Positions 45,750 through 55,900 of a DNA stretch of 64,000 nucleotides are shown here, in pieces; position 1 is the first letter of the stretch, and each line of letters opens with the position of its first letter. The DNA is from Alternaria dauci (lineage: Eukaryota > Ascomycota > Dothideomycetes > Pleosporales > Pleosporaceae). The DNA lies in the NCBI RefSeq assembly GCF_042100115.1, contig NC_091279.1:1178001-1242000 (forward strand), in the 5' to 3' direction. The notes beneath the pieces are model-generated. The model was given only the letters and a program-made list of their open reading frames with translations, had not been told where the DNA came from and searched no databases. The position numbers and the translations under genes are program-made.

Positions 45750-48700
45750 CTATCTACCGTACTCCAAGCTGGGTACAATGACTGGCCCGTATTTCATGGG
45801 CGCACTGTAGCCACCATCGTTTTGCACCATAAAGTCGACCGCCAGGCTCAACTTGCCACTACCATGCCCAGGGACCGCCTGACCAAACGTCCCGTTGACA
45901 ATCTCTGGGTCATAAATGACACATGCAACGTAGTTTCTCCGCCCCATCAGTCTCTTGTACTCTCGTGGCTGGCCGTTGACGTCTTGCGTAAAGATCTCCA
46001 TCATGTCTTCCTTGGTGTCGCTCGGTTGATTGTTGCTGCGATGTCCGTTCTGCGGTACATAGAGCGCGCGGTTGTTATGGAGTAGTCGCAGCACATAGTT
46101 ACCAGGCGGCCCGTTGACCACTGATGACGAGATGATCTGGTACATTGTCTTGTGGTCTTGAGGTCTCGATGGGTCATGAACAAGACCAGCACCGCAACAG
46201 TCGACCGCACCAGAAAAGAACGTCATTCGTAGCGACTTGTTGTGGGCGATGCCTTGAAGTGTCCGGATCAAGTACGTTCGTTCAAGGTCCTATGGCACGT
46301 TAGTGAATAAATTCATCGTAGGTAGGAGCTACCAACCTTTGAATCGTGCGTCCACTGATCTCTTAGCTCGTCAAGCAGATCAATTTCTCCAAAAGGACTC
46401 AAGACTCCGCTCATCAGGCCGGACTTGCCAATAGCTTTCTTGACGGAATTGAAGCCATCGCCAACGACACTCTTGGCGCCGACCACACCAGCGACGCCAG
46501 CTGTCACCTTTCCAAGCATGTTGAAAGTACCAGTGACGGCTTTCTTGCCGGTGGCCATTGAATGAGCAAGATGCTCAACAGACTCCAGGCGAGGGTACAC
46601 GATAGGAACAGGAATCATCCAGATACAATGCTGAACACTCGGCGGCAGTGTCGCAACTTTGGGGAAGATACCTTGATACGTCGGCCCTGCCATGACTTGA
46701 TGTGGATTGCGCTCAGAGCGACAATCAGGCCCAACAACCGTGACGCAAGGACCCAGGTACTTGATAAAGTGCCAGCCTGTACCCGTAACAGTGAAAAGAT
46801 CCATGTCGTTGTTGACGTTCCGGAGAATCTCCAGCGTTGTGTGGTGCTGGAAGAGCAGATACATTTCAATACCCAATCTTCCAATGTTCTTGAACATGTT
46901 CGAGAACTGCATGTACTCAGGATATGATCCAAAGCCATCGAAACTAAACACTGTCAGCACTGCTTGCTACTCCAGACTTGAAATACACTTACATGTCATG
47001 GTCGTCCAGAGCAAGGATGTGAGGTATTTGTGCGAATGCTTCACGCAGATGTGGCTGATCAAAGTGACTTGTGTAGTAATGGAAGTATGCGTGGCAGACA
47101 TCCTCTTCGTGCTTTGCAGTCCATGGCGCATTCTTTCGGATCTCTTTCCCACTTGTCGCCGTCCATTGCTTTAGCAGAGGAAGTTCTTTCCATAATCGGT
47201 CGGCGTAAATCTGTCCACCAAGCCCCAGCTGTACATGGAAGCCACCACACTCGGCGTTCTTCTGCAGGATGTCTTTCCACATCAGACCCACACCTCCAAG
47301 CTTCGCTCTCTCGTTGGCATTGACGTTCAGTGCAAAGTCGTTGCCAGAGTGAGCGATGAACCGCCAGCTTGTCTCATGTCGTCCTGCTACCAAGAATTCA
47401 AAGCGGGTGCAGCCCAGGTGTGAAGTAATGGCATACGTCCATTTCGCTGCATGCTCCTCCTCCATCCTCAGATCGATGTCGTATCGATAAAAGATCCATG
47501 TTTGATGCGTGTAGATGGGGTTGGCCTTGAGCTGACGTGGATTTGGCGACAAATCTGTGCTCTGATGAATGTGAATCGTAGGCGGATGAGGCGTGTTCGT
47601 GATGAGCAGAATTGAACCTAGCCACAGACCCCGTTCAATGTCCATGTTGGTATATCTGAGGTAAGGCCCAAAGTAGACGCCATTGGTAGGAGCGACCTTG
47701 TATTGATCTACGCCAGCGACCGGAGGTGGCCCAGTGAAACCGGTAGTAGTTGGAGTTGCAAGTGGTGCCATGCCAAAGTCCCCAGGAAAAGTAGCAGTCT
47801 GTGGGGCAAAGCCAGGCGATGCGATAGGAGCCTTGCCAAAGGATGGGGATGCCAAAGGACCGCCAACGAATGTACCTGTAGGAGACATGGGCTCGTTCAA
47901 GTTCAAAGGGGTCGGGCCTTTGGGAAATTCCCACTGTGTAGATTGTGTGGGTAAATGAATATAGTAATACTGGCCGGAGCTAGGGTCTAGATGCGCTATC
48001 CAGCCCTCAGGAAGCGGTGGAGGCGAGGCTGGCCCGGGTCCTGGTCCAGGAGCCGGACTCGGTGTATGAGCAGGCTGGGCAGTTTGTATTTGAGGAGGAA
48101 ACTGATTTTGCGTAGGCGTTGGTGCAACCACGGCAGCAGGTTGCGAGGGTCCAGCTTGCGGGCGTGTATCGTTGGCAAATGCAGGATGGCCTTGGTTGGG
48201 GTCGGAGAAACTGACGCCCTGAGCTACTGGCTGCTGGCCCTTCTCGTTAGGATAGCTATTGGTTTGTCCTGTTGGCGGGGTTGTGATACTCGAGTACGCC
48301 GGTGGAGGCTCCTCATTCAGGTTCATACGTCCCATCTCGTGATTGAGTGGGTGTTCTGGGGGTACGTTTGCATGCGGAACGTTTGTGGGAGGAGGCGAGA
48401 ATCGAGTGTTTGGTGCCTGTGGAAGAGGACCTTGCGGAGGAGTGCTTGAGGGAGGTACCTGGTCCATACCCTGGTATACCGCTGGCGGACCATGTGGGTT
48501 GCCTCCAGGCTGCTCGGTCGGTGTCCATGGTCTCCTCGCTGGTTGTTGCCCGCTCGGCTGTGGGGTCGAGAGAGCGGGTCTGGGCTGCTGGTTGGCATAG
48601 ATCTGGTTGCGCTGGGCAGCTGTCGCGCTCTGGGCACTTTGCGCCTGCAGATTGGTGAGGGTGGAGGTTCCTGCAATGCCCGCTGCGGCAAAGCGCGCTT

Positions 48701-49559
48701 CTATGCCACCGCCAGAAGGAGGGATTATGGGCGTCTCAGGAGGTGGTGGAGAGCCTCTCTGTGCCCTCACTGTTGACGTCGAAGCAGTAGAGCTCATGCG
48801 ATTGACGTCCATGGGCGTGGGCACCTTGAGCACTGGCTCATTCTGGCTGGGACCTGTGTAGACGACAGGCGCAGCGGGCGGGGGGAAGTACTGCTGGTGG
48901 TATTCGGGGTATGGGTTGTTGTTGGCACCCACGTCTTCACTGCCCTTCCTCTGCGGCGCCTTCTGGAACAGGCCTTCCTTGTCAGGAGTGTCTGGACCTG
49001 GCGAGTCTGGGAGAGGCTTTGGCGCTGTTCCTCTCCGCTCTGCCAGGCGCGAAGGCTGGATTGAGCCGTCTGGGTTCCTTGCGCCATAGCCACTTATCGT
49101 CGGTCGGTTTGGGTCGTTTGCGTCGAAGCGGGCGCGCTGACTGGGCGACGTGGGACTCGGTCCTGTCGCATTAGAAGCCCTCCTCCGCCCATCGGCGCTC
49201 TCAGGGGGCGTGGCATTCTTCGCACGCCGTTCCCTCTCGCTGAGCGGCGTGTATCTGCCTGTGCCGAGCGTGGGCTGCCCATTTGGCGGCCGGTCCGTGT
49301 CGGGATAGGGAAGGGGAGCGTTGGGCGGGCTTGTAGGCGGCGCAGGGAACGAGGGCATGGGCGGAGGGCGCGAGAAGGCGGGCTGGCTCGAGCTGCCGGC
49401 CGAGTCTGTTCGCGGGGGCGGGCTCTTCCCATCGCGACCCTTTTGTATCCTCAGGGGACCGACGGTGGGAATAATGGGCGTGTCGGGGTTGTTGTTGTTG
49501 TTGTCGTCATATCGCAGGAAGAGCTCCTCGTCCGGTCGGCCCTGCTTGCGCCCATCCAT
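45750..49559 (-). CDS. WW domain plus PhoD-like phosphatase domain protein, 1237 aa
   Basis: Three exons: 49559-46993, 46943-46337 and 46289-45750; introns of 49 and 47 nt. The first 510 residues are Pro/Gly/Gln/Asn-rich and disordered, with an Asn run. A single WW domain follows near 513-547 (LPEGWIAHLDPSSGQYYYIH, then TQWEFP). After a short Pro-rich linker the C-terminal 600 residues form a PhoD-like metallophosphoesterase-type region: WTYAITSHLGCTRFEFLVAG, GGQIYADRLWKELPLLKQW and IPHILALDDHDIFDGFGSYP, whose DDHD resembles the metal-binding D-D-H-D of PhoD. It then continues through TVVGPDCRSERN. WW domains bind Pro-rich partners; the phosphatase substrate is unknown. No signal peptide, so it is probably cytosolic. 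This architecture recurs in filamentous fungi. Confidence 0.82.
49488..49502. repeat. GTT trinucleotide repeat inside coding exon
   Basis: Five GTT units encode an Asn run near residue 20 of the WW/PhoD-like protein (read on the minus strand as AAC). Confidence 0.85.
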
Positions 49560-50450
49560 GGTGGTGGTGGTATGTACGATTATGTGGGTTTGCAGCAACA
49601 GTACCTGATCGCCGGCGATGGCAGGCGTAAACTTATTTTTGGCGACGGGTGCGGATAGCTCGACGTGCGCAGAGCGTGGGTGTGGATGGCGGCGGCGGCG
49701 GCTGCTGTGGGTGGGGTAGTGGCTCGTGGCTCAATACATATGACGCTGCCAGGGCGAGGGGTGCATCAATGGTACATGATCCGGACCACCCCCTAGGTTT
49801 ATATGCGAGAAGAGACGGCCCACGGCAAATACACCTGTCGCCTGCTTGTTTCTACGCGATACTGCTGACTTGCGCAGCCTGTCGGCCATGGCCCCCCTCC
49901 AAGAGTTGGGCTGCGGCGCGTCTCTCCCTACCCGCTACTCTGGGCCGCTGAGGACTGTCCCATGTGATTGGCCGTGTCGACTTTACGCGCTGGCGACCGA
50001 ATTTGCGGCCACTCCTGATCACACTTGGCGGCGCATACGGGCACCGTCTAGTACCTGATGTGGCACGCGCTACCACCTTATTCCAGCGAATCACCCCCTC
50101 TATCTCCTCGACCTGTCTGTGGCTGGTGACCTCCACGATCATCGACGCATGGCGGGAACATCCGCAGCCCACGACTGTTCACGACTCGGCAGTTTCATCT
50201 CTTCAGGCACAGGCGGCATCGCTGATAGTTGAAAAGGGGCTTAGTCATGCATCGGAGAAACATGGTCAACAGTCATCACACCAGACTCGACATCAATTGA
50301 CGCACGGCGCATCAGACCTCCCGATATACGTTGTTTAGGATTATGGAATACGCAGCATCTATATAGAATCTATCAAACTTTTAATAAAACCCCTCGCCTC
50401 CACTCCCCTGCCCTCACTGCATGTCCGCCATTATCACGCCTGCCAAATAT
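49560..50450. other. Intergenic, WW/PhoD-like promoter and ODC 3' region
   Basis: 891 bases with a TATA-like site at 49798-49803 and an AT-rich 3' end near 50340-50400. No gene or RNA recognised. Confidence 0.55.
49798..49803 (-). promoter_or_regulatory. TATA-like element of the WW/PhoD-like gene
   Basis: TATAAA on the minus strand about 240 nt upstream of the ATG at 49559. Position is plausible for a core promoter with a moderate leader; no transcript evidence. Confidence 0.3.
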
Positions 50451-51842
50451 TTACATGTCCAGAAGAGCAGCAGCACCAGACTCGCTGCACACATAGACAA
50501 CCTCGTGGCTGTCGCTGAAGCCGTTGAAGCGAGTAGCAGAGCACTTGGTGTATGCGCCCATTTCTTCAAAGTAAAGCCAGTCACCGACATCGAGTAGCTC
50601 GGGGAAGGTGCACGAGGATGAGATGACATCGATACCGTCGCATGTCGGGCCCCAGATGGAGTACTCGACCTGAGACGGAGTGTCGTATCCAGAACGACGC
50701 ACGTCGTACAGGACGTCGTTGCCATTCTTCAGTACACGCGGCACAGGGTGCTGGTGATCGAAGATGATGCTGGAGAAGTTGCCGTAGACGCCGTCGTTGA
50801 GGTACAGCATGTACGAAGTAGTGCCGAGGGTAGCATCGGTAACAGTGCGACGAGCAATGACATGGCACGCGATGGTGAAGGCTGTCGCGACGTAGTAGCG
50901 TCCAGGCTCCCCAATGACGCGGATGTGGGGCGGAAAGTACTCGTCCAAGGCAGTAGACAAGACTGCGGCCATGGGCTCAAAAGTGACATCGCCGGTAAAG
51001 CCGCCGCCCACGTCCAGGGTATGCATGTTGAAGCCGAGCGCAGCCGCCTGGTCAAAGACAAAGCGAGCGTCCTGAACAGCCTTGATGAAAGCCTTGGGGT
51101 CCGATGCGCCAGAGCCAACGTGGAACGCGACTCCAACAACATTGAGCTCCAGCTTCTTGGCCAGCTCCAAGAGCTCTGCAGTCGTGTCCAGAGCAGCGCC
51201 GAACTTCTGGCTGAGTCGGCACAAGCTGGCCGAGTCATCAGTCAAGATGCGCAGGTACAGCTCGGCGTCTGGGAAGAGCTGCTTGGTCTTGTAGAGCTCA
51301 TCGGCATTGTCAAATGTCATCTGCTTGACGCCAGACTGAGCGGCGTAGCGCACATAAGACTTGGTCTTGCAGGGCTGTGCGTAGATGATGCGAGAAGGGT
51401 CGACGCCCAACTTGAGCACAGTCTCGATCTCGTTCTTCGAGGCACAGTCAAAGCCGAGTCCCAGCGCAGTCATGAGACGCAGCACTTGAGGGTCAGGGTT
51501 GCACTTGACAGCTGCGATATGTTAGTGGCGGCTCAAACAAACGAGACGGGAAGCGGCCGACTTACCATAGTGCGGCTTGACACGGCCTAGATTCTTCTTC
51601 CAGCGCAAGTGCTGGCGGTAGACCTCGCCCAGGTCGGCGACGAAGAACGCATCTTCCTCGCCCACACTGCAAGTATCAGGATCAATAGCCTCGACACGGC
51701 TCTTGAGAGCGTCGGCAATCAGCTGCTTGGAGTTACAGGCGCCATGATTGTCATTACTACCAGCGGAATAGATGCTGAACGACGCTATGTCTTTCAACGG
51801 GAATTGGTATTCTTCGGTAGTCGTGATAGCAGAAGGTGCCAT
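50451..51842 (-). CDS. SPE1: Ornithine decarboxylase, 445 aa
   Basis: Two exons, 51842-51566 and 51511-50451, with a 54-nt intron. It decarboxylates ornithine to putrescine, the committed step of polyamine synthesis, with pyridoxal phosphate. The PLP lysine is Lys95 in HYAVKCNPDP; the intron falls two codons before it. Other marks are AFHVGSGASDP, the glycine loop LDVGGGFTGD, GEPGRYYV, the catalytic Cys in WGPTCDGIDVI and SATRFNGFSD. Length fits the fungal enzyme. Fungal ODC is controlled by polyamines through antizyme-stimulated degradation and long mRNA leaders. On the sense strand no ATG occurs for over 500 bases upstream of the start, with a TATA-like site about 425 bases upstream. Confidence 0.95.
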
Positions 51843-52888
51843 GCCCTTGGTGATGGGGGTGCTGACAGTCTGGTGGTTTAGTAGGTTGTTATGCTGGGGC
51901 CGTGGGCCGTGTTAAGGTGGCTTGAAGGGTGCGAAGCCGAGGCTTGGTGTCGGGCGAGGTCTGGCCGCTTCCTCTGCGAGAGGAAGAACCGTTGATGGCG
52001 TCCTATGCGGCAGCTGAAGTTCGGGCTGCTCGAGTGTCTGGGTGGGAGACTGAAAGAAAAGACGCTCAAGCTCCTTCTTGGACGGCGACAAGACGCGGAG
52101 GGGGAATGTTGTTGAAGACGTGTGGCGCTGGTCGAGCAGAGACAACTTGAAGGTTGAGCAAGATCAGGGCCGAAGCCGTAGTGGTACGGGAGCCTTTGAC
52201 GCGACCAAAGGCTGTCGGATGCAGGGGGGTGAGCTGGGCAGCAGCGAACGGGCAGACGGTCGCTTTATAAGGGGTGAGGGAAGGCGACGTCTGGCGAGCG
52301 GTGAGTATTGGGGGAATGGGTCAAGTGTAGGAGAAAGGGAGGCGATGGCGGGGAGCTGGAGTGACAATTTTCGCGCATTCGGTTGTGGTCCTGGAGTCTT
52401 GGACCGAACATTACTTAACATCCCTGCGCCATCGAACAACCTGCAGCCACTAGCATTTCAGTCTGACATCACCGAGGCTCGTGCGTGTAAGCCAGTGGTG
52501 CCTGATCGGCTCGATGGCACGCAGCGAGGCTGAGCACTTGGTCTGCACAAAAAAACCGCGCATGCCATGTATGCCCAACACGACTCGTCTGCCACCTTTC
52601 TCGCTCAGCACCCCTACGTTAGTTCACGCGCAGTCTCAAAATGGCGCACGGCAACTGCAAGATCAACTATCCTATGCCGTGTGTTATTATTACGTCGTTG
52701 CCTGATATGTGGAGTCGTAAATACAATGCGCGCCCATGCAATATCAACTCAAAACAGCAACAACTCCATATCCCCAACCCCCTCTCCCAGTACCCGAAAT
52801 GCCGCTGTGTACGCGTGAATATATATTTGAAAAAAAAAGGCAATCGCAACAATGGCAATGCAAGAATGGCAATGCAGCAATGAATGCA
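51843..52888. other. ODC leader and promoter region
   Basis: 1046 bases between the ODC start and the stop of the next minus-strand gene. GC-rich near ODC, AT-rich near 52700-52860. Minus-strand open frames here enter at TTG, not ATG, so they are not upstream ORFs. Confidence 0.55.
52264..52269 (-). promoter_or_regulatory. TATA-like element of the ODC gene
   Basis: TATAAA (within CTTATAAAG) on the minus strand about 425 nt upstream of the ODC start. If used, it implies a leader of about 390 nt without any upstream ATG. Confidence 0.35.
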
Positions 52889-55800
52889 TCATGTCTGGTA
52901 GTGAATCATGATTGGCACATCGGAGAGGTCCACGCCGTATTGGTGCTGGAAGTGCAGCGACTTGACCGATGCGTGGCTGTGGAGAGATCGCGTACCTGCG
53001 CTGCCTCCGATGCCTGCCCCACGTTCGTAGTTGTACTCTAGCCCCCCACTGAACCGATCCCACTTCGACATGTTGTTGGGAGCCTGGACTTGTTTTGGTG
53101 GAGTTGTCTGGGGCGTTCTTTGAGGAGTCGTCTCGACCGGAGTTACATTGACGGCTGTGAGATCAGATTCGGATCCCATATCCAAGTTGACATCTGAGTA
53201 CAAACGATCCCCCAAAGTCCTACGGCGCTGCTTCCAGATTTGGGAATGCGTCTCCCAGTTCGCAGGGAGCTGCGAGAGCCTCTGCGGGGGGCCGTCGAAT
53301 CTGCCCACGGATTGAGACACTCTGTGACTGCGAGGTCCCGTGCCGGGAGCAGCCCTGGGTCCCTGAGGCTTGACAGGTTTCGGAACGCTAAGTCTGGATG
53401 TGTCGATGGAGGGCACCGGTGGCACATCGACGCTCTGCGGGCGAAGCTTCGAAACAGTGGCCTCGCCAGCTTCCTTGTGCAGGCTATGGCAGCTTTTCCG
53501 GCGCTGCTGAGAAGGTCGATTCTGCCCAGCAGCTGATAGATCTTGGCTGTGTAGACGCGCAAATTCAGCTGCAGCCTTGTTGTCCATGCTCACCATAGAC
53601 TTTGATCGAGGCAAGGAACTGCCAAGTTGGTGCGGGTGGGTAGGGGAAATCACGCTCTCCCTGCGATTGTCGGGCACGGCAATATCATATGGAGAATTGC
53701 CAAGAGACGAAGTGATAGTACCCAGATGAACCACGCCTAGTGCGGCATGCTCGGGTTCTTTCTCGACCTGACTCACTTTCCCAGATGAAGACCTTCTCCG
53801 AAAGAATGATAGACTCCTTCGACGACTATGGACGGGGGGCGTAGGTGGCCGCTCAGGCTCCAACTCGGTCAACTGGTTGAACTCGGTCGGGTCGGTAGCG
53901 GAGGCGTCAGCGGCGGGCTCGTCTGCGACAACGTGTTCCTTTGTTGGATAGGTGTGCGTCAAGTAATCGATTCCCGGAGTGTTCGATACGCGTTGTTCGA
54001 ACTTGACACGCACCTTGGTTGGGACCTCAGGAATTGTTCCTTCGGGAATAGGCTGGCAAGACTGAACGACTAGGTGCTCCGGCTGCGACTGACGCCTCTT
54101 ATGGAATCGCTTTTGCTGCTTCGAAGATGCACTGTCGAGTGATGCTCGCGAACCAATATATCTGGGCGTCTTAGGCGACTTTAGAGACTCCGACGCCGAC
54201 GATCTTCCGGAAGAGCTCGTAGACAGAACTGGGCTGTTCAGGGCTGGTGCATGTCGGGCCATCTGTGCGTGCCGTGTAGCTCCAATTGGTGAGTGTCCGT
54301 CAGAATCACTGCTCGCAGGGGACGAGTCGGCTTCCTGGTGACTCTTCTTCGCAAGGACAGACCGTCGAGTTCCTTGTTCTTGGCTTGCATCAACCATTTG
54401 CGGAGATTCGCTACATCGGTGACACAGGATTGAGGTATCGTTTTCCAACTGCGCTCGATCATTTCTCCGTAGGCTGCCACCCGATGAGTAACCGGAATCA
54501 GTCGTTCGTGGTGGTGGTCTCTGATTGGCCTTGCTCTTTGGCTTCTGCGCCGTGGACATATTAGATGTCGCAGAAGGTTTCGAAACTTTGACCTCAGGCT
54601 GAGACTTGGGTTCTTCAACGACAGGCTCCCGGACACTGCGAGGTGATTCCATCATATCAGCCGAATCGCTGTTTTCTGGCCGGTAAAACATGGCAGTTTC
54701 TTCAGATGCAAAGAACGGGCTGAAAGGTATGTCGGCTTGATAGCTCTCAGCAATTTGAGACGCATTCTGCTTATCCTGGTGCGCTTGTTGAAGGAACTTT
54801 GAGGACTCATCTGCAACCGCATTTGTCGTAATCTCTGGCGCGCCAGGTGTGGGCATCTCGTTCGCTTCTAGTTCGTAGAGCGGAGAAGGCATTGGAACAG
54901 CAGCTGACTTGCTCCTTGTATGGGCTCGCCGACGTGTCGACTTCATGATCAGCGGACTGGAATTGGGCTCAGTCGCTGAGAAGTAGTCATCATCTCCAGC
55001 CTTTTGCCCTTCCGGAGCCTTTGCGCTAAGTACGGGCGACACTGCACCATTCGTGACTACAAGGCTTCCCAGCTTCAAACTTCCTAGATGCGCATAGTCC
55101 AGCTCTGAGGGTGTAACGGCTCGGGCGGTAGTGGGCTCGCGAGCTTCGTCGGACAAACGCAAAACTGTCGGAGGGGCCAAGTGAGAGTTTCCCTTTGGCT
55201 TCGACTGCCATTTTGCCTCTTCTTCAGGATCGAGCTTGGGGGCTTTCCATGAATTCCATGTTCTGCGGCGTCCTTCGACTGGTGAATGTCGGGTGCCTAC
55301 TCCGGGCGTCTGGATCAACGACTGTCGGCGTGTGAGCGAAGAAGAAGATCTGTCGACCAACGAAGCTCGTCGACTAACGGATGCCTCAGCTACTGGCTGT
55401 GCAGGCTCTTCAGGTGCTTCCAACACTTCTTGTAGCGCCGCAAGTTCTTCTGGTGTGGCATTCTTCTTGACTTGCTGTAAAAGTCGAATTGCCTCAGCAA
55501 TATCGACATGCGAGACAGAAGCCAAAGACATTTTGGAATCCGCCAGACCGGCGAGCTGGGCTGTAGATGCTTGTTTGTTTCCAAAACACGACAAGGAATT
55601 CGACCGGGAATTGGTCCTGGAGTTGGCTCGCGAATTCGATCTGGACACGACTGTCGACGCGCGACCACGCGTTTTCGCAATCTCCCCCAAGCTGTCGTCC
55701 TGGTGCATCCACGTACTAGGGTCGAATTCGGTGGCAGTAGGTGAAAGCAGGGCGTCTTTGATTTGCTGGCGCCCTTCAGGGCTGAGGTCTGCCGTTATGG

Positions 55801-55900
55801 ATTGCGGCGAGTCGACCTTTGCAGCTCCAATTGCGGAGTTGGTATTGGTCTTTGGCTTGGAAAGTTTGTTGTGATTTGTGCTACTAGGCTGGTTCCCCAT
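52889..55900 (-). CDS. Uncharacterised low-complexity protein with myristoylation-type start, 1003 aa
   Basis: A single exon. I do not recognise a domain. The start MGNQPSSTNHNK has Gly2 and Ser6/Ser7, a good N-myristoylation pattern, so the protein may be tethered to a membrane. Near residues 85-105 is an Arg/Ser/Asn repeat (SRSNSRANSRTNSRSNS). A short helix (DIAEAIRLLQQVKKNATPEE, then LAALQEVLEA) lies near residue 135-160 and is the most ordered-looking part. The remainder is Ser/Pro/Thr/Arg-rich with many SP/TP and RxxS sites, hinting at kinase control. Short conserved-looking blocks occur late (RVKFEQRVSNTPGIDYLTH; NWETHSQIWKQRRRTLGDRL), and the C-terminus ends LSDVPIMIHYQT. The 3-kb uninterrupted frame is strong evidence for a real gene. 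Confidence 0.8.
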   Translation of the reverse strand: MGNQPSSTNHNKLSKPKTNTNSAIGAAKVDSPQSITADLSPEGRQQIKDALLSPTATEFDPSTWMHQDDSLGEIAKTRGRASTVVSRSNSRANSRTNSRSNSLSCFGNKQASTAQLAGLADSKMSLASVSHVDIAEAIRLLQQVKKNATPEELAALQEVLEAPEEPAQPVAEASVSRRASLVDRSSSSLTRRQSLIQTPGVGTRHSPVEGRRRTWNSWKAPKLDPEEEAKWQSKPKGNSHLAPPTVLRLSDEAREPTTARAVTPSELDYAHLGSLKLGSLVVTNGAVSPVLSAKAPEGQKAGDDDYFSATEPNSSPLIMKSTRRRAHTRSKSAAVPMPSPLYELEANEMPTPGAPEITTNAVADESSKFLQQAHQDKQNASQIAESYQADIPFSPFFASEETAMFYRPENSDSADMMESPRSVREPVVEEPKSQPEVKVSKPSATSNMSTAQKPKSKANQRPPPRTTDSGYSSGGSLRRNDRAQLENDTSILCHRCSESPQMVDASQEQGTRRSVLAKKSHQEADSSPASSDSDGHSPIGATRHAQMARHAPALNSPVLSTSSSGRSSASESLKSPKTPRYIGSRASLDSASSKQQKRFHKRRQSQPEHLVVQSCQPIPEGTIPEVPTKVRVKFEQRVSNTPGIDYLTHTYPTKEHVVADEPAADASATDPTEFNQLTELEPERPPTPPVHSRRRSLSFFRRRSSSGKVSQVEKEPEHAALGVVHLGTITSSLGNSPYDIAVPDNRRESVISPTHPHQLGSSLPRSKSMVSMDNKAAAEFARLHSQDLSAAGQNRPSQQRRKSCHSLHKEAGEATVSKLRPQSVDVPPVPSIDTSRLSVPKPVKPQGPRAAPGTGPRSHRVSQSVGRFDGPPQRLSQLPANWETHSQIWKQRRRTLGDRLYSDVNLDMGSESDLTAVNVTPVETTPQRTPQTTPPKQVQAPNNMSKWDRFSGGLEYNYERGAGIGGSAGTRSLHSHASVKSLHFQHQYGVDLSDVPIMIHYQT

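Noticed and set aside
50748..51590. A 280-codon plus-strand open frame opposite ornithine decarboxylase
   Set aside because: Explained by codon bias of the ODC coding strand; no ATG context or family match, and ODC is certain.
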